From Pseudomonas graminis (GTDB taxonomy: Bacteria > Pseudomonadota > Gammaproteobacteria > Pseudomonadales > Pseudomonadaceae): DNA of 64,000 nucleotides. Each line of letters starts with the position of its first letter. Within the stretch, counting starts at the first letter, position 1. The translations under genes were made by a program, and so were the position numbers. Under the pieces are notes generated by a model. It did not search any database. It was not told where the DNA came from and saw nothing but the letters and a program-made list of their open reading frames with translations. The stretch lies in the NCBI RefSeq assembly GCF_002093745.1, contig NZ_MTSB01000003.1, positions 345,434 to 409,433 on the forward strand, in the 5' to 3' direction. Below are positions 1-8,862 of this stretch, one piece after another.

Positions 1-22
1 CCGGCAAGGTCCACTTCATTCG

Positions 23-322
23 CTAGCGGCTGCTCTCAACCCCCTCGACTATCACAATCTCGGCGTTCGATGCGCCTTGACGGTGGCTCATCGCGTTCTG
101 GTATTGGGGCGATTGATAACAGGCCACCGCCTGCTCGTAGGACTCAAATTCGATAATCACCGTTCGCTGCGGCGTGACTCGTCCCTCAATCGCTTCCGAG
201 CGGCCACCCCGGGCGAGAAATTTCCCACCAAATAACTGGAAAGCGGCTGGCGCGCGCTGGGTGTATTCGCTGTACTGCTGTGGGTCGGTTACATCGACGT
301 GTGCAATCCAATAAGCCTTCAT
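23..322 (-). CDS. DUF1330 family protein
   Basis: A 99-residue protein of the DUF1330 family, which has a small ferredoxin-like (dimeric alpha-beta barrel) fold. The N-terminus (AYWIAHVDVTDPQQYSEY) and the central R-T-V-I-I-E-F-x-S-Y-E-Q-A segment followed by C-Y-x-S-P-x-Y are the conserved family positions, and the length is the usual one. No enzymatic role is firmly known for the family. It is transcribed divergently from the RibBX gene, and the region between holds a TGGTATACCA palindrome. Family assignment is secure; function unknown. Confidence 0.85.
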   Translation of the reverse strand: MKAYWIAHVDVTDPQQYSEYTQRAPAAFQLFGGKFLARGGRSEAIEGRVTPQRTVIIEFESYEQAVACYQSPQYQNAMSHRQGASNAEIVIVEGVESSR

Positions 323-372
323 CGCGATCTCACTGTTTCAATGATAGGGAATCTGTGAAATATTCTGTCTTA

Positions 373-382
373 TGGTATACCA
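373..382. promoter_or_regulatory. TGGTATACCA palindrome, GntR-type operator candidate
   Basis: A perfect 10-bp palindrome lies 34 bp before the RibBX start codon, in the divergent gap with the DUF1330 gene. TGGTATACCA-like sites are typical of FadR/FCD-subfamily GntR repressors. A related but imperfect palindrome precedes the ABC operon at 1642-1666, so one regulator could serve both. No such regulator gene is seen in this window. Confidence 0.4.
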
Positions 383-416
383 CGATTTAGTCATCCATTA
401 AACCGGGATTCCGAGC

Positions 417-1526
417 ATGGCATTCGACCGTATCGAAGACATTATTGAAGACTACCGCCAAGGCAGGATGGTGTTGCTGGTCGACGATGAAGACCGTGAA
501 AACGAAGGTGATCTGCTGCTGGCCGCTGACTGCTGTTCGGCCCAGGCCATCAGCTTCATGGCCCGTGAGGCGCGCGGGTTGATCTGCCTGACGCTGACCG
601 ATGAACACTGCCAGCGTCTGGGCCTGGAACAAATGGTGCCGAGTAATGGCAGTGTGTTTGCCACCGCGTTTACGGTTTCCATCGAAGCGACCACGGGTGT
701 GACCACCGGCATCAGTGCGGCAGATCGCGCCCGCACGGTGCAGGCTACGGTCAATCCGGCTGCGGTGCCCGAAGACCTGGTGCAACCGGGTCATATCTTC
801 CCTTTGCGGGCGCGGGACGGCGGTGTGCTGACCCGCGCCGGCCACACCGAAGCAGGCTGCGACCTCGCAAGGCTGGCCGGTTTCACACCGGCCTCGGTGA
901 TTGTCGAAGTCATGAACGATGACGGCACGATGGCACGGCGCCCCGACCTGGAACTGTTTGCAGAAAAACACGGCATCCGCATCGGCACGATTGCTGACCT
1001 GATTCACTACCGGCTGAGCACCGAACACACGGTCGTCAGAATCGGCGAACGCGAACTGCCGACGGTACACGGCACGTTCCGCCTGTTCAGCTACGAAGAC
1101 CGTATCGAAGGCGGCGTACACATGGCGATGGTGATGGGCGACATCCGCCGCGACGAGCCTGCGCTGGTGCGCGTGCATGTGGTAGACCCGCTGCGTGATC
1201 TGGTCGGCGCCGAGTACACCGGCCCCGCCAACTGGACGTTATGGGCGGCCCTGCAACGGGTTGCCGAAGAACGCCGCGGGGTGGTCGTTGTTCTGGCCAA
1301 TCACGAATCCTCGCAAGCCTTGCTGGAGCGCATTCCGCAGCTGACCCAGCCACCGCGCCAATACACCCGTTCACAGTCGCGCATTTATTCCGAGGTCGGC
1401 ACCGGCGCGCAGATCTTGCAGGACCTGGGTGTCGGCAAGCTGCGCCATCTCGGTCCACCACTGAAATACGCTGGTCTGACGGGCTACGATCTGGAAGTGA
1501 TTGAAAGCATTCCCTTTCCCGGCTGA
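417..1526 (+). CDS. RibBX: DHBP synthase with degenerate GTP cyclohydrolase II domain
   Basis: A 369-residue two-domain protein of the RibBA layout. Residues about 1-205 are 3,4-dihydroxy-2-butanone-4-phosphate synthase, which makes the four-carbon precursor of riboflavin from ribulose 5-phosphate. The acidic D-D-E-D-R-E-N-E-G-D loop and the R-A-x-x-G-G-V-L-x-R-x-G-H-T-E-A motif are intact. Residues about 210-369 align with GTP cyclohydrolase II, but the segment after V-R-V-H, which should hold three zinc-binding cysteines, reads VVDPLRDLVGAEY and has none. The second activity is therefore probably lost. It is likely a paralogue of the housekeeping riboflavin gene and lies just upstream of a polyamine-type ABC importer; any link between the two is unproven. 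Confidence 0.88.
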   Translation: MAFDRIEDIIEDYRQGRMVLLVDDEDRENEGDLLLAADCCSAQAISFMAREARGLICLTLTDEHCQRLGLEQMVPSNGSVFATAFTVSIEATTGVTTGISAADRARTVQATVNPAAVPEDLVQPGHIFPLRARDGGVLTRAGHTEAGCDLARLAGFTPASVIVEVMNDDGTMARRPDLELFAEKHGIRIGTIADLIHYRLSTEHTVVRIGERELPTVHGTFRLFSYEDRIEGGVHMAMVMGDIRRDEPALVRVHVVDPLRDLVGAEYTGPANWTLWAALQRVAEERRGVVVVLANHESSQALLERIPQLTQPPRQYTRSQSRIYSEVGTGAQILQDLGVGKLRHLGPPLKYAGLTGYDLEVIESIPFPG

Positions 1527-1539
1527 CGTCGACGCCGCG

Positions 1540-1570
1540 CTGACCGGGCGGTGAGGCAAACCGCCCTCAG
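1540..1570 (+). terminator. Hairpin after the RibBX gene
   Basis: CTGA-CC-GGGCGGT, a seven-base loop, then ACCGCCC-TCAG forms a strong stem just after the stop codon. There is no clear T-run, so it may act as a weak or Rho-assisted terminator. Confidence 0.4.
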
Positions 1571-1641
1571 CCATTGGGTTCGACGCGTTAAAAAGCATCG
1601 AATGAAGGCATTTTGACAGGGCAAAACGCTTGCAGAAAGTT

Positions 1642-1666
1642 TGGAATACCATAATATGATATTCCA
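1642..1666. promoter_or_regulatory. Imperfect 25-bp palindrome before the ABC importer operon
   Basis: TGGAAT-A-CCATA-ATATG-ATATTCCA reads nearly the same on both strands, in the 290-bp gap between RibBX and the substrate-binding gene. Its TGGAAT/ATTCCA ends and internal ACCAT recall the TGGTATACCA site at 373-382. It could be the operator of the ABC operon. Nothing else was recognised in the gap. Confidence 0.35.
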
Positions 1667-1817
1667 TAAACCGGAGGTTTTGTCAGGTACACCCCGCAAA
1701 GGACAGCCTCAATAAAAGCGCCTGACAGTTTCAAGTTTCGAGGCCCATTGGACCTACTGCTCCCGACCAAGCGGGCGACAAAGCCCGCTCAAAAACACAA
1801 CAAATGAGGGCGTGAAC

Positions 1818-2843
1818 ATGGTGTTGAACAAACGTGCAACGGCGGTCCTGGCGGCTGGCGTGCTGGCTTTATCGAGTGCCGCCGCTATCGCCGCCGAAAG
1901 CGTCAACTTCGTGAGCTGGGGCGGTTCCACCCAAGACTTCCAGAAAGAAGCCTGGGCCGCTCCGTTCAGCAAGGCCAGCGGCATCACCGTCGTGCAGGAC
2001 GGCCCGACCGACTACGGCAAACTCAAGGCGATGGTCGAAAGCGGTAACGTGCAGTGGGACGTGGTCGACGTCGAGGCCGACTTCGCTTTGCGGGCCGCCA
2101 GCGAAGGCCTGCTGGAGCCTCTGGACTTCAACACCATCAAGCGTGACGAGATCGACAAGCGCTTTGTCACCGACCACGGTGCCGGTTCGTTCTTCTTCTC
2201 CTTCGTCCTCGGCTTCAACGAAGGCAAAGTGGGCGCCAAACCGCCGACGGACTGGTCCGCCATGTTCGACACCAAGACCTACCCCGGCAAACGCGCGCTG
2301 TACAAATGGCCTAGCCCCGGCGTACTCGAACTGGCCCTGCTGGCGGACGGTGTAACGCCTGACAAGCTGTACCCGCTGGACCTGGACCGCGCCTTCAAGA
2401 AACTCGACACCATCAAGAAAGACATCGTCTGGTGGGGCGGCGGTGCGCAATCCCAGCAACTGCTTGCTTCCGGCGAAGTGTCGATGGGCCAGATGTGGAA
2501 CGGCCGCGTCTATGCCTTGCAACAGGACGGCGCACCGGTGGGCGTGAGCTGGAAGCAGAACCTGGTCATGGCTGATTTTCTGGTGGTGCCCAAAGGCGCG
2601 AAAAACAAGGACGCCTCGATGAAGTTCATCGCCAACGCGACCAGCGCCAAAGGCCAGGCAGACTTCTCCAACCTCAGCGCCTACGCGCCGGTCAACACCC
2701 AAAGCGTGGCGCGTCTGGACTCCACGCTGGCGCCTAACCTGCCGACCGCCCATGTCGCCGACCAGATCACTCTCGACTTCGCCTACTGGGCCAAGAACGG
2801 TGCGGACATTGCGACACGGTGGAACGAATGGCTGGTCAAGTAA
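1818..2843 (+). CDS. ABC transporter substrate-binding protein, polyamine (PotD/PotF) type
   Basis: A 341-residue periplasmic binding protein. Residues 1-24 are a signal peptide (basic start, hydrophobic stretch, Ala-x-Ala end), followed by N-F-V-S-W-G-G-S and D-V-V-D-V-E, typical of the spermidine/putrescine-binding family. The ATG at 1818 was chosen over a GTG at 1812 because the GAGGG ribosome-binding site is 7 bases before the ATG and touches the GTG. It is the first gene of a four-gene importer (binding protein, two permeases, ATPase). Substrate is uncertain: the family takes polyamines, amino acid derivatives and small organic acids, and the linked catabolic genes do not settle it. Confidence 0.88.
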   Translation: MVLNKRATAVLAAGVLALSSAAAIAAESVNFVSWGGSTQDFQKEAWAAPFSKASGITVVQDGPTDYGKLKAMVESGNVQWDVVDVEADFALRAASEGLLEPLDFNTIKRDEIDKRFVTDHGAGSFFFSFVLGFNEGKVGAKPPTDWSAMFDTKTYPGKRALYKWPSPGVLELALLADGVTPDKLYPLDLDRAFKKLDTIKKDIVWWGGGAQSQQLLASGEVSMGQMWNGRVYALQQDGAPVGVSWKQNLVMADFLVVPKGAKNKDASMKFIANATSAKGQADFSNLSAYAPVNTQSVARLDSTLAPNLPTAHVADQITLDFAYWAKNGADIATRWNEWLVK

Positions 2844-2845
2844 AA

Positions 2846-3784
2846 ATGACGGCTGTCGTCCCTCGTCAATCCAACCCGGCCGGTGGTGCGCACAGCACTG
2901 CCGGCGCGGCTTACCACAAGGCGACGAGCATGCAGCCATCTCCTTCCCTCGCCCAGCGCTGGCGCGGCAGTCGCAACCTGCTTCCGGCGCTGCTGTTCCT
3001 GGGGCTGTTTTTCTTCGCACCGCTGATCGGCTTGCTGCTGCGCGGCGTGCTTGAGCCGGTTCCCGGTCTGGGCAACTACGAACAGCTGTTCGCCAACTCG
3101 GCCTATTCAAGGGTATTGCTGAACACCTTTTCCGTGGCCGGTTTTGTAACGCTGTTCAGCCTGCTGTTGGGCTTTCCGCTGGCCTGGGTCATCACGCTGG
3201 TGCCGCGGGGCTGGGGGCGCTGGATTCTCAACATCGTGCTGCTGTCGATGTGGACCAGCCTGTTGGCACGCACCTATTCCTGGCTGGTGCTGCTCCAGGC
3301 ATCCGGGGTCATCAACAAAGTGCTGATGGGCATGGGCATCATCGATCAACCACTGGAAATGGTACACAACCTGACCGGCGTGGTGATCGGCATGACCTAC
3401 ATCATGATTCCGTTCATCGTCCTGCCATTGCAGGCGACGATGCAGGCCATTGACCCGATGGTGTTGCAAGCCGGCTCGATCTGCGGCGCCAGTCCGTGGA
3501 CCAACTTCTTCCGGGTGTTTCTGCCGCTGTGCCGGCCGGGGCTGTTTTCCGGAGGCCTGATGGTGTTCGTCATGTCGCTGGGTTACTACGTCACTCCGGC
3601 GTTGCTGGGTGGCGCGCAGAACATGATGCTGCCTGAATTCATCGTCCAGCAGGTGCAGTCGTTCCTCAACTGGGGGCTGGCCAGTGCCGCCGCTGCGTTG
3701 CTGGTCCTGATCACGCTGGTGCTGTTCTACTTCTACCTGAAGCTCCAGCCGGAATCCCCGGTCGGCGCCAGTAACGCGAGGTAA
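2846..3784 (+). CDS. ABC transporter permease, PotB/PotH type
   Basis: An inner-membrane permease of about 312 residues with six predicted helices. A first helix (L-L-P-A-L-L-F-L-G-L-F-F) precedes the periplasmic loop, and the EAA-like loop (Q-A-G-S-I-C-G-A-S-P-W-T-N-F-F-R-V-F-L-P) contacts the ATPase. The ATG at 2846 is two bases after the upstream stop. An ATG at 2930 is also possible because the first 28 residues do not look like conserved family sequence. The gene is translationally linked to its neighbours. Confidence 0.85.
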   Translation: MTAVVPRQSNPAGGAHSTAGAAYHKATSMQPSPSLAQRWRGSRNLLPALLFLGLFFFAPLIGLLLRGVLEPVPGLGNYEQLFANSAYSRVLLNTFSVAGFVTLFSLLLGFPLAWVITLVPRGWGRWILNIVLLSMWTSLLARTYSWLVLLQASGVINKVLMGMGIIDQPLEMVHNLTGVVIGMTYIMIPFIVLPLQATMQAIDPMVLQAGSICGASPWTNFFRVFLPLCRPGLFSGGLMVFVMSLGYYVTPALLGGAQNMMLPEFIVQQVQSFLNWGLASAAAALLVLITLVLFYFYLKLQPESPVGASNAR

Positions 3785-3790
3785 ACCGCC

Positions 3791-4606
3791 ATGCTCCTGA
3801 CACCCAATGCCATGAGCCCCGGTCTGCGCAAAGGTCTGTACCTGACCACCGCGCTGATTGCGCTGTTTCTGTTGCTGCCGATCCTGTTCATCGTCCTGCT
3901 GTCGTTCGGCTCCTCCCAATGGCTGGTGTTTCCGCCGCCTGGCTGGACCTTGAAGTGGTATCAGCAGTTCTTCTCCAACCCTGACTGGGTGGCGGCTGCC
4001 CTGTCCAGTTTCAAGGTGGCGATTCTGACCACCATCGCCTCGGTGGCGCTGGGTCTGCCGACCGCTTTCGCGCTGGTGCGTGGCCGCTTTCCTGGGCGCG
4101 ATATCCTGTATGGGGTCTTCACCTTGCCGATGATCGTGCCGCTGGTGATCATCGCCGTGGCGGTCTATGCGCTGTTTCTCAAACTCGGTTACACCGGGAC
4201 GCTGTTTTCCTTCGTCGTCAGCCACGTGATCGTCGCGCTGCCGTTCACCATCATCTCGATCATCAATTCGCTGAAGCTGTTCGATCAGTCCATCGAAGAT
4301 GCTGCGGTGATTTGCGGCGCATCGCGCATGCAGGCGATCTACAAGGTGACCTTTCCGGGCATCCGGCCAGGCATGATGGCCGGCGCACTGTTCGCGTTTC
4401 TGGTGTCGTGGGACGAGGTGGTGTTGAGCGTGATGATGGCCAGCCCGACCTTGCAGACCCTCCCCGTTAAAATGTGGACCACCCTGCGGCAGGACCTGAC
4501 CCCGGTCATCGCCGTCGCCTCAACGCTGCTGATCGCGCTGTCGGTGATCATCATGTTCATCGCCGCGACCCTGCGTCGCCGCAACGAAGCCAGGAGTACG
4601 TCATGA
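3791..4606 (+). CDS. ABC transporter permease, PotC/PotI type
   Basis: The second permease, 271 residues with six predicted membrane helices. The EAA loop is I-E-D-A-A-V-I-C-G-A-S-R-M-Q-A-I-Y-K-V-T-F-P. It pairs with the preceding permease to form the channel. Its TGA overlaps the ATG of the ATPase gene (ATGA), indicating translational coupling. Confidence 0.87.
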   Translation: MLLTPNAMSPGLRKGLYLTTALIALFLLLPILFIVLLSFGSSQWLVFPPPGWTLKWYQQFFSNPDWVAAALSSFKVAILTTIASVALGLPTAFALVRGRFPGRDILYGVFTLPMIVPLVIIAVAVYALFLKLGYTGTLFSFVVSHVIVALPFTIISIINSLKLFDQSIEDAAVICGASRMQAIYKVTFPGIRPGMMAGALFAFLVSWDEVVLSVMMASPTLQTLPVKMWTTLRQDLTPVIAVASTLLIALSVIIMFIAATLRRRNEARSTS

Positions 4607-5757
4607 GTGCCGTGATCAAAGACCCCGCCCAGTCGCATCAGAAACCCCTGGTCGCGCTGTGCAACCTGAACAAGCATTACGGCAACTTCGCCGCCGTCGA
4701 TGACATTTCCCTGGACATTCAGGACGGTGAATTCCTGACCTTCCTCGGCTCCAGCGGCTCGGGCAAAAGCACCACGCTGTCGATGCTCGCCGGTTTCGAA
4801 ACACCCAGTTCAGGCGAGATTCTGGTCAGCGGCAAATCGCTGGTCAACGTCCCTCCGCACAAGCGTGACATCGGCATGGTGTTCCAGCGCTACTCGCTGT
4901 TTCCGCACCTGTCGGTTCGCGACAACATCGCTTTCCCGCTCTCGATCCGCAAACTGCCTGCGGCTGAGCGCGAAAAGAAAGTCGATGCAATGCTCAAGCT
5001 GGTTCAACTGGAAGAGTTCGCCCATCGCCGCCCTTCACAACTGTCCGGCGGCCAGCAGCAACGGGTCGCCATTGCCAGAGCGCTGGTGTATGAACCGCGC
5101 ATTCTGCTGATGGACGAGCCGCTGGGCGCGCTGGACAAGAAGCTGCGCGAGGACTTGCAAGACGAACTGCGTCAGCTGCACCGCCGGCTGGGCATCACCA
5201 TCGTCTACGTGACGCACGACCAGGAAGAAGCCATGCGCCTGTCCCAGCGCATCGCGATTTTCAGCCACGGCAAGATCGTGGGGCTGGGCACCGGCTACGA
5301 TCTGTATCAGAACCCGCCCAATGCGTTTGTCGCGTCGTTTCTCGGCAACTCCAACTTCCTCAGGCTCAAGGCGCAGGGCAATGCCGTGGCGACGTTCGAG
5401 GGCAGCCCGCTGGCGATTCGCCTGACCTCGGGATTGAAAACCGATCAGGACGTGCTGCTGATGGTTCGTCCGGAAAAAGCCCAGGCATTGAGTGTTTCCC
5501 AGGCCGCCGCCACACCGCTGGAAGCAGGCTGGAACGAAGTCAGCGCCAACGTCACCGAGGTGCTGTTTCTGGGTGAGAGCCAGACCTGTTCGGTGGTGAC
5601 AACGGGCGGCACGGCGATGACCGTCAAGGCGCTGTCTGCCACCGGCATGCCGCTCAAGGCCGGCGATCCGGTGCGCGTGCGCTGGGCCGCTGCGGATGCG
5701 TGTATCTACACCGAATGGACAGACAATGACCTGAACAAGGCAGCCGGAGCGCACTGA
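4603..5757 (+). CDS. ABC transporter ATP-binding protein, PotA type
   Basis: A 384-residue ATPase that drives the importer. It shows Walker A G-S-S-G-S-G-K-S-T, the Q-loop (VFQRYSLFPHL), signature L-S-G-G-Q-Q-Q-R-V-A, Walker B I-L-L-M-D-E-P and the switch H in V-T-H-D-Q-E-E-A. A C-terminal TOBE-type extension (about residues 270-384) is as expected for PotA/UgpC-like proteins. The start is placed at the ATGA overlap rather than at an in-frame ATG 129 bases upstream, whose extra residues antisense-match nothing and lie inside the previous gene. Confidence 0.9.
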   Translation: MSAVIKDPAQSHQKPLVALCNLNKHYGNFAAVDDISLDIQDGEFLTFLGSSGSGKSTTLSMLAGFETPSSGEILVSGKSLVNVPPHKRDIGMVFQRYSLFPHLSVRDNIAFPLSIRKLPAAEREKKVDAMLKLVQLEEFAHRRPSQLSGGQQQRVAIARALVYEPRILLMDEPLGALDKKLREDLQDELRQLHRRLGITIVYVTHDQEEAMRLSQRIAIFSHGKIVGLGTGYDLYQNPPNAFVASFLGNSNFLRLKAQGNAVATFEGSPLAIRLTSGLKTDQDVLLMVRPEKAQALSVSQAAATPLEAGWNEVSANVTEVLFLGESQTCSVVTTGGTAMTVKALSATGMPLKAGDPVRVRWAAADACIYTEWTDNDLNKAAGAH

Positions 5758-5764
5758 ACCGGAA

Positions 5765-6670
5765 TCAGGCTGGCACATGATGCACGGCGAAGTAATCGCG
5801 CAGGAACTCCACCGTGACGCGAATCTTCGCCGAGCTCATGAGCGGCGAGGTATGCACCGCCCAGATATCGGCCTCCTGGCGGTACTCCGGCAGCAGTTGA
5901 ATCAGCCGGCCTTCGGCCAGGTCAGTCCGCACGTCCCACAGCGAACGCAACAACACGCCTCGCCCGTCCAGGCACCACTGGCGGGCGATTTCGCCATGGT
6001 TGGTGGACAGGCTGCCGGTCACCTTCACGGTTTCAGCGCCTTGCGGCCCGCTCAAATGCCAGATGCCAAACGGACGGTCGCGCTCCTTGATCACCAGGCA
6101 GTCGTGATTCGCCAGTTCGCCGAGGCTGAGCGGCGTGCCGTACTGCTGCAGATACGCCGGGCTGGCGCACAGCACTCGCCAGTTACGGGCCAGATGCCTG
6201 GCGCGCAGATGCGGCGCGATTTCGTTACCGACGCGGATGTCCAGGTCCACGCCCTCCTCGATCAGGTCCACCAGCCGGTCCTGAATATCCAGTCGTATAT
6301 CCAGCTTCGGATAACGCGCCGCCAGCTCTGACAACGCGGGCGCGACAAAGCGGCGACCGAAGCCCTGGCTGCTGATCACTCGCAACAGCCCGCTTGGCTC
6401 GCCGTGCAACGCTGCCACTTCATCGCTCATCTGCTGCACGGACTCAAGAATACCCTTGGCCCACTCATAGACCCGCTCGCCATCTTCAGTAATCGAGACC
6501 TGCCGGGTTGAGCGGTGCAACAGCACCACGCCCATGTTCCGCTCCAGCAATTTGACGCGCTTGCTGACGTACGCAGCAGACATGCCCAGCTCATTGGCAG
6601 CTCCCACAAAGCTTGAGCGCCGGGCGACGTGGATGAATACGTTCAGATCATCAAGGTGCGGATAATTCAC
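5765..6670 (-). CDS. LysR family transcriptional regulator, probable regulator of the tartrate/D-malate dehydrogenase
   Basis: A 301-residue LysR-type regulator. The N-terminal winged helix-turn-helix covers about residues 5-65 (L-D-D-L-N-V-F-I-H-V, S-F-V-G-A-A-N-E-L-G-M-S), and the effector-binding domain follows from about residue 90. It is divergent from the dehydrogenase gene, the standard arrangement in which a LysR protein controls its neighbour. A perfect 14-bp palindrome lies between them. Homologues of this type respond to tartrate or D-malate; the ligand here is inferred. Confidence 0.88.
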   Translation of the reverse strand: MNYPHLDDLNVFIHVARRSSFVGAANELGMSAAYVSKRVKLLERNMGVVLLHRSTRQVSITEDGERVYEWAKGILESVQQMSDEVAALHGEPSGLLRVISSQGFGRRFVAPALSELAARYPKLDIRLDIQDRLVDLIEEGVDLDIRVGNEIAPHLRARHLARNWRVLCASPAYLQQYGTPLSLGELANHDCLVIKERDRPFGIWHLSGPQGAETVKVTGSLSTNHGEIARQWCLDGRGVLLRSLWDVRTDLAEGRLIQLLPEYRQEADIWAVHTSPLMSSAKIRVTVEFLRDYFAVHHVPA

Positions 6671-6692
6671 GATTCGTGTTTTCTCAATCCAT

Positions 6693-6706
6693 TAATCAGC
6701 TGATTA
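6693..6706. promoter_or_regulatory. TAATCAGCTGATTA palindrome, LysR operator candidate
   Basis: A perfect 14-bp dyad in the 113-bp gap between the divergent LysR gene and the dehydrogenase gene. Placement and symmetry fit a LysR-type recognition site. Confidence 0.5.
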
Positions 6707-6783
6707 TCTTTGTATCGTGCGCTTATAGCATGGATGGCCTGTGCTATTCAGCCCTTACATGCCGTCCAACAAGAGTGCCCGTC

Positions 6784-7878
6784 ATGAACAACAAGAAACT
6801 GCGCATTGCTGCCATCGCCGGAGACGGCATTGGCCTGGAAGTCCTGCCTGAAGGTGTAAAGGTTGTTCAGGCCGCCGCCGCAAAGCACGGGCTGGACCTG
6901 GAATTCGAATACTTCGAGTGGGCCAGCTGCGACTACTACCTGGAACACGGCAAGATGATGCCGGATGACTGGTTTGAGCAACTGAAAGGCTTCGACTCGA
7001 TTTTCTTCGGTGCCGTGGGCTGGCCGGACAAAGTGCCCGATCACATTTCCCTGTGGGGCTCGCTGCTGAAGTTTCGCCGTGAGTTCGATCAGTACGCCAA
7101 TATCCGCCCGGTTCGACTCTTCCCCGGCGTACCCTGCCCGCTCGCCAACCGCAAACCGGGCGATATCGACTTCATCGTGGTGCGCGAAAACACCGAAGGT
7201 GAATACTCGTCGCTGGGCGGGATCATGTTCGAAAACACCGAAAACGAATTCGTGTTGCAAGAATCGGTGTTCACCCGCCGTGGCGTTGACCGCATCCTCA
7301 AGTTCGCCTTCGAAATGGCCAGCAAACGCGAGCGCAAGCACGTCACCTCGGCGACCAAATCCAACGGCATGGCGATCAGCATGCCCTACTGGGACAAACG
7401 CACCGAGGCGATGGCCAGTCACTACCCGGACATCAGTTGGGACAAGCAGCACATCGACATTCTGTGCGCGCGCTTCGTGCTGCAACCCGAGCGCTTCGAC
7501 GTGGTGGTGGCCTCCAACCTGTTCGGTGACATCCTCAGCGACCTCGGCCCGGCATGCGCAGGCACCATCGGTATCGCGCCGTCAGCCAACCTCAACCCGG
7601 AGCGTCACTTCCCTTCGCTGTTCGAACCGGTACACGGTTCGGCACCGGATATCTTCGGCAAGAATATCGCCAACCCGATTGCGATGATCTGGTCGGGTGC
7701 CCTGATGCTGGAGTTCCTCGGTCAGGGCGATGAGCGCTTCGCGACGGCTCACGACGAGATCATCACCGCTATCGAGCAGGTCATCGCCAGCGGTGAGGTC
7801 ACACCGGACCTGGGCGGCACGTTGTCGACACAGCAAGTGGGTGCGGCCATTGCCGAGCGGGTCAGCGCAGCCCGTTGA
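6784..7878 (+). CDS. Tartrate dehydrogenase / D-malate dehydrogenase
   Basis: A 364-residue NAD-dependent beta-decarboxylating dehydrogenase of the isocitrate/isopropylmalate family, TtuC/DmlA branch. It acts on tartrate or D-malate to feed oxaloacetate or pyruvate to central metabolism. Visible motifs are I-A-G-D-G-I-G at the N-terminus, [16 protein letters not shown] in the active site, [10 protein letters not shown] for metal binding and [10 protein letters not shown] for NAD. The ATG at 6784 is used; the in-frame upstream extension of 36 residues falls in the operator region. Sequence alone does not separate tartrate from D-malate. Confidence 0.9.
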   Translation: MNNKKLRIAAIAGDGIGLEVLPEGVKVVQAAAAKHGLDLEFEYFEWASCDYYLEHGKMMPDDWFEQLKGFDSIFFGAVGWPDKVPDHISLWGSLLKFRREFDQYANIRPVRLFPGVPCPLANRKPGDIDFIVVRENTEGEYSSLGGIMFENTENEFVLQESVFTRRGVDRILKFAFEMASKRERKHVTSATKSNGMAISMPYWDKRTEAMASHYPDISWDKQHIDILCARFVLQPERFDVVVASNLFGDILSDLGPACAGTIGIAPSANLNPERHFPSLFEPVHGSAPDIFGKNIANPIAMIWSGALMLEFLGQGDERFATAHDEIITAIEQVIASGEVTPDLGGTLSTQQVGAAIAERVSAAR

Positions 7879-7881
7879 GCG

Positions 7882-8760
7882 CTATTCGGCGCTCGCTGGC
7901 CCGGCCTGCTTTTCCAGTAACTCCACAAAGCGGGTCAGGCTGCGCGACACCGTGCCCCGTCGCCAGATCAGCCAGGTGTGCAGGTAACGAAACTGCTCGG
8001 ACAACGGCCAGATGCTTACCGTGGCGCAGCCGGGCATGCTTTCGAGCATACTGCGCGGCATCAGCGCCAGTCCGGCACCGGCACTGACGCAGGCCAGCAT
8101 GCCGTGGTAAGACTCCATTTCATGGATCTTGCCCGGCACAGCCGCGTCTTCGGTGAACCAGCGTTCGAAGTGATGCCGGTACGAGCAATTGGCGCGAAAC
8201 GCATAGATGCTTTCACCACTGACATCCCGCCCGCGCTTGACCGGCGAATGGTTGAGCGGCGCAATAATGACCATTTCCTCTTCGAATACCGGCACGCCTT
8301 CAAGCGACGGGTGCAACACTGGGCCATCGACGAACGCGGCCACCAGTCGCCCGGCGAGAACGCCGTCGATCATGGTTCCTGACGGTCCGGTGGACAGGTC
8401 CAGTTCGACCTTGGCGTTTTGCTGGTTGTAGGCGGCCAGCAGCGCGGGGATGCGCACAGCGGCAGTACTTTCCAGGGAACCCAGTGAAAAAGGCCCTTGA
8501 GGCTCTTCTCCCGAAACGGCTGACCGCGCTTCCTGCACCAGATCCAGAATGCGCCGGGTGTAATCGAGAAAACTCCAGCCAGCGGGCGACAAACGCAGAC
8601 GGTGTTTTTCGCGAATGAACAGGTCCACGCCCAGGTCCTGTTCCAGTTGCTTGATGCGCGTTGTCAGGTTCGATGGCACGCGGTGAATCTGCTGCGCGGC
8701 AGCACTGATGCTGCCGTGCTCAGCCACCGCTTTGAATATCTCGAGCTGCACCAGATCCAT
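7882..8760 (-). CDS. LysR family transcriptional regulator, probable regulator of the SSADH gene
   Basis: A LysR-type regulator of 292 residues. The DNA-binding domain begins [15 protein letters not shown] and contains the recognition helix region [15 protein letters not shown]. The ATG at 8760 has GGAG seven bases upstream; another ATG four codons earlier lacks one. It is divergent from the aldehyde dehydrogenase gene, so it most likely controls it. Between them (8773-8810) is AT-rich sequence with an ATGATCAT core. Confidence 0.87.
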   Translation of the reverse strand: MDLVQLEIFKAVAEHGSISAAAQQIHRVPSNLTTRIKQLEQDLGVDLFIREKHRLRLSPAGWSFLDYTRRILDLVQEARSAVSGEEPQGPFSLGSLESTAAVRIPALLAAYNQQNAKVELDLSTGPSGTMIDGVLAGRLVAAFVDGPVLHPSLEGVPVFEEEMVIIAPLNHSPVKRGRDVSGESIYAFRANCSYRHHFERWFTEDAAVPGKIHEMESYHGMLACVSAGAGLALMPRSMLESMPGCATVSIWPLSEQFRYLHTWLIWRRGTVSRSLTRFVELLEKQAGPASAE

Positions 8761-8862
8761 TTCGCTCTCCATTCATGAACAATATGATCATTATTATTCA
8801 GTTTTAGAAAGCATTGCACGCCTATATGCTGGCTTCACTCCCCACCTCAACAGGATGGCGCA

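Noticed and set aside
1869..3110. 413-codon minus-strand frame over the ABC binding protein
   Set aside because: Antisense to a gene with clear family motifs; no recognisable domain.
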